A DNA stretch of 26,834 bases, from contig NW_003134572.1 in NCBI RefSeq assembly GCF_000003605.2, forward strand, positions 1 through 26,834. The letters are read 5' to 3'. The position numbers and the translations under genes are program-made. Below are positions 25,571-26,834 of this stretch, piece by piece; within the stretch, counting starts at the first letter, position 1; each line of letters opens with the position of its first letter. The stretch is from Saccoglossus kowalevskii. Its lineage: Eukaryota; Hemichordata; Enteropneusta; Harrimaniidae. The notes beneath the pieces are model-generated. The model had not been told where the DNA came from. It saw nothing but the letters and a program-made list of their open reading frames with translations, and ran no database searches.

Positions 25571-26829
25571 ATGTCATCAAAACAGACAGATAAGAGTGAT
25601 GTATTCATGTCATCAAAACAGACAGATAAGAGTGATGTATTCATGTCATCAAAACAGACAGATAAGAGTGATGTATTCATGTCATCAAAACAGACAAATA
25701 AGAGTGATGTATTCATGCCATCAAAACAGACAGATAAGAGTGATGTATTCATGCCATCAAAACAGACAGATAAGAGTGATGTATTCATGCCATCAAAACA
25801 GACAGATAAGAGTGATGTATTCATGTCATCAAAACAGACAGATAAGAGTGATGTATTCATGCCATCAAAACAGACAGATAAGAGTGATGTATTCATGTCA
25901 TCAAAACAGACAGATAAGAGTGATGTATTCATGTCATCAAAACAGACAGATAAGAGTGATGTATTCATGCCATCAAAACAGACAGATAAGAGTGATGTAT
26001 TCATGTCATCAAAACAGACAGATAAGAGTGATGTATTCATGCCATCAAAACAGACAGATAAAAGTGATGTATTCATGCCATCAAAACAGACAGATAAGAG
26101 TGATGTATTCATGTCATCAAAACAGACAGATAAGAGTGATGTATTCATGTCATCAAAACAGACAGATAAGAGTGATGTATTCATGTCATCAAAACAGACA
26201 GATAAGAGTGATGTATTCATGTCATCAAAACAGACAGATAAGAGTGATGTATTCATGCCATCAAAACAGACAGATAAGAGTGATGTATTCATGCCATCAA
26301 AACAGACAGATAAGAGTGATGTATTCATGCCATCAAAACAGACAGATAAGAGTGATGTATTCATGTCATCAAAACAGACAGATAAGAGTGATGTATTCAT
26401 GTCATCAAAACAGACAGATAAGAGTGATGTATTCATGTCATCAAAACAGACAGATAAGAGTGATGTATTCATGCCATCAAAACAGACAGATAAGAGTGAT
26501 GTATTCATGTCATCAAAACAGACAGATAAGAGTGATGTATTCATGTCATCAAAACAGACAGATAAGAGTGATGTATTCATGTCATCAAAACAGACAGATA
26601 AGAGTGATGTATTCATGTCATCAAAACAGACAGATAAGAGTGATGTATACATGCCATCAAAACAGACAGATAAGAGTGATGTATTCATGCCATCAAAACA
26701 GACAGATAAGAGTGATGTATTCATGTCATCAAAACAGACAGATAAGAGTGATGTATACATGCCATCAAAACAGACAGATAAGAGTGATGTATTCATGCCA
26801 TCAAAACAGACAAATAAGAGTGATGTATT

Positions 26830-26834
26830 GATGA
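26830..26834 (+). other. divergent right edge
   Basis: Base 26830 is G where the unit has C, and base 26834 is A at the two-state site, a state seen nowhere else. Two mismatches in five bases suggest the array boundary, the end of the contig, or a read-end error. Too little sequence remains to choose. Confidence 0.6.

Larger units (their letters stand above)
651..26813 (+). other. catalogue of rare single-base variants of the unit
   Basis: Positions of recurrent variants, numbered in the unit from ATG. Base 4 to G: 2976, 4020, 5209, 9638, 9674, 16894, 17362, 18154, 21898, 24458, 25070, 25322. Base 19 G to A: 651, 1119, 2091, 3387, 4323, 4755, 4827, 6052, 6520, 7529, 8069, 8249, 8753, 10851, 13955, 17197, 17269, 18421, 19357, 21121, 23933, 25697, 26813. 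Base 35 T to A: 1027, 2287, 2575, 5744, 13179, 13287, 14259, 20597, 22905, 24129, 26649, 26757. Base 10 A to T: 2190, 2226, 2370, 2406, 15206, 15890, 17080, 20464, 22516, 22590, 23528. Base 24 G to A: 10450, 13240, 15148, 15544, 16336, 24406, 26062. Base 16 A to C: 8606, 10802, 13016. Base 32 T to C: 3580, 6713, 14724. Base 28 G to A: 3792, 13244, and again inside the longer unit at 6925. Single cases: 1857 (A to T), 12859 (G to A), 22518 (A to T). Confidence 0.9.
22619..26830 (+). repeat. in-phase block 6, units 628-744
   Basis: Unit k starts at 22619+36(k-628). Base-4 runs, starting from unit 626: T5 C3 T2 C1 T1 C1 T1 C1 T1 C7 T2 C3 T1 C2 T1 C1 T2 C4 T1 C7 T1 C1 T1 C2 T1 G1 T1 C1 T6 C2 T3 C1 T1 C1 G1 C2 T1 C1 T1 C1 G1 C2 T1 C1 T6 C3 T1 C1 T2 C1 T1 C2 T4 C3 T3 C1 T4 C2 T1 C2. 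Four of the twelve position-35 T-to-A variants are here, two of them close to the right edge (26649, 26757). Confidence 0.95.
1..26834. repeat. 36-bp satellite/minisatellite array, 744 units
   Basis: One 36-bp unit repeats head to tail over the entire window; 57-92 is a good reference unit (C type) and 21-56 a T type. Counting from its ATG, the landmarks are ATGYCATC (1-8), AAAACAGACAG (9-19), AGATAAG (18-24), GTGATG (26-31) and TATTC (32-36). The arithmetic closes exactly: 20 edge bases, 744 units of 36, 26 extra bases in seven odd-length units, and 4 edge bases make 26,834. Composition is about 35% G+C, purine-rich on + (22 of 36), with no CpG. Inside the unit are two near-repeats, ATGTATTC next to ATGYCATC and CAGA next to CAGA, so it may have grown from shorter simple repeats (inference). 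Apart from base 4 the units differ at only about 0.2% of positions, which indicates recent expansion or active homogenisation. I do not recognise the family. Confidence 0.99.

Noticed and set aside
1-26834. A CRISPR array, because 36 bp is a common CRISPR repeat length.
   Set aside because: There are no spacers: repeats abut directly, and no cas genes or leader are present.
1-26834. Telomeric repeat, rRNA or tRNA gene cluster, or internal repeats of a transposon.
   Set aside because: The unit has no resemblance to short G-rich telomere repeats, rRNA or tRNA landmarks. No terminal repeats, transposase or reverse transcriptase motifs occur anywhere.

Overview
The whole 26,834-base window is one head-to-tail tandem array of a single 36-bp unit. 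Counting from the ATG of each unit, I read 744 consecutive units from base 21 to base 26830, plus 20 bases of a partial unit at the left edge and 4 bases at the right edge. There is no unique sequence, and I see no gene, RNA gene, transposon or spacer. The unit is A-rich on the + strand, about 35% G+C, and contains no CpG. An uninterrupted satellite or minisatellite this long and this uniform points to a eukaryotic nuclear genome (inference). Nothing in the sequence identifies the species, and the true array may extend past both edges.

The array is unusually uniform except at one position. Base 4 of the unit (ATGYCATC) is T in about 378 units, C in about 353 and G in 12. Every other position is nearly fixed, with about 65 substitutions in the remaining 26 kb, falling at about ten positions and mostly recurring as the same few alleles. 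The T/C order looks close to random: about 372 runs, where random order would give about 366. There is therefore no long fixed higher-order repeat. Local patches sharing rare markers do show duplication of blocks of 5, 7, 26 and 87 units, and possibly exchange over about 17-19 kb.

Layout: in-phase blocks lie at 21-5205, 5206-6934, 6935-11236, 11237-16386, 16387-22506 and 22619-26830. They are separated by a +1 at 5177-5181, a +1 at 6925-6927, an 18-bp tandem duplication at 11197-11232, a +2 near 16352, and a damaged three-unit scar at 22507-22618 with four insertions. That scar is the most likely assembly seam or junction of two arrays.

Because 36 is a multiple of three and three of the six frames lack stops, the array produces open frames of up to 3,337 codons on both strands. 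I treat these as by-products of the repeat and annotate no coding sequence. I found no convincing new functional system. What deserves a second look is the balanced two-state site, the marker trail of duplications, the scar, and the GATA-type motif repeated about every 36 bp.
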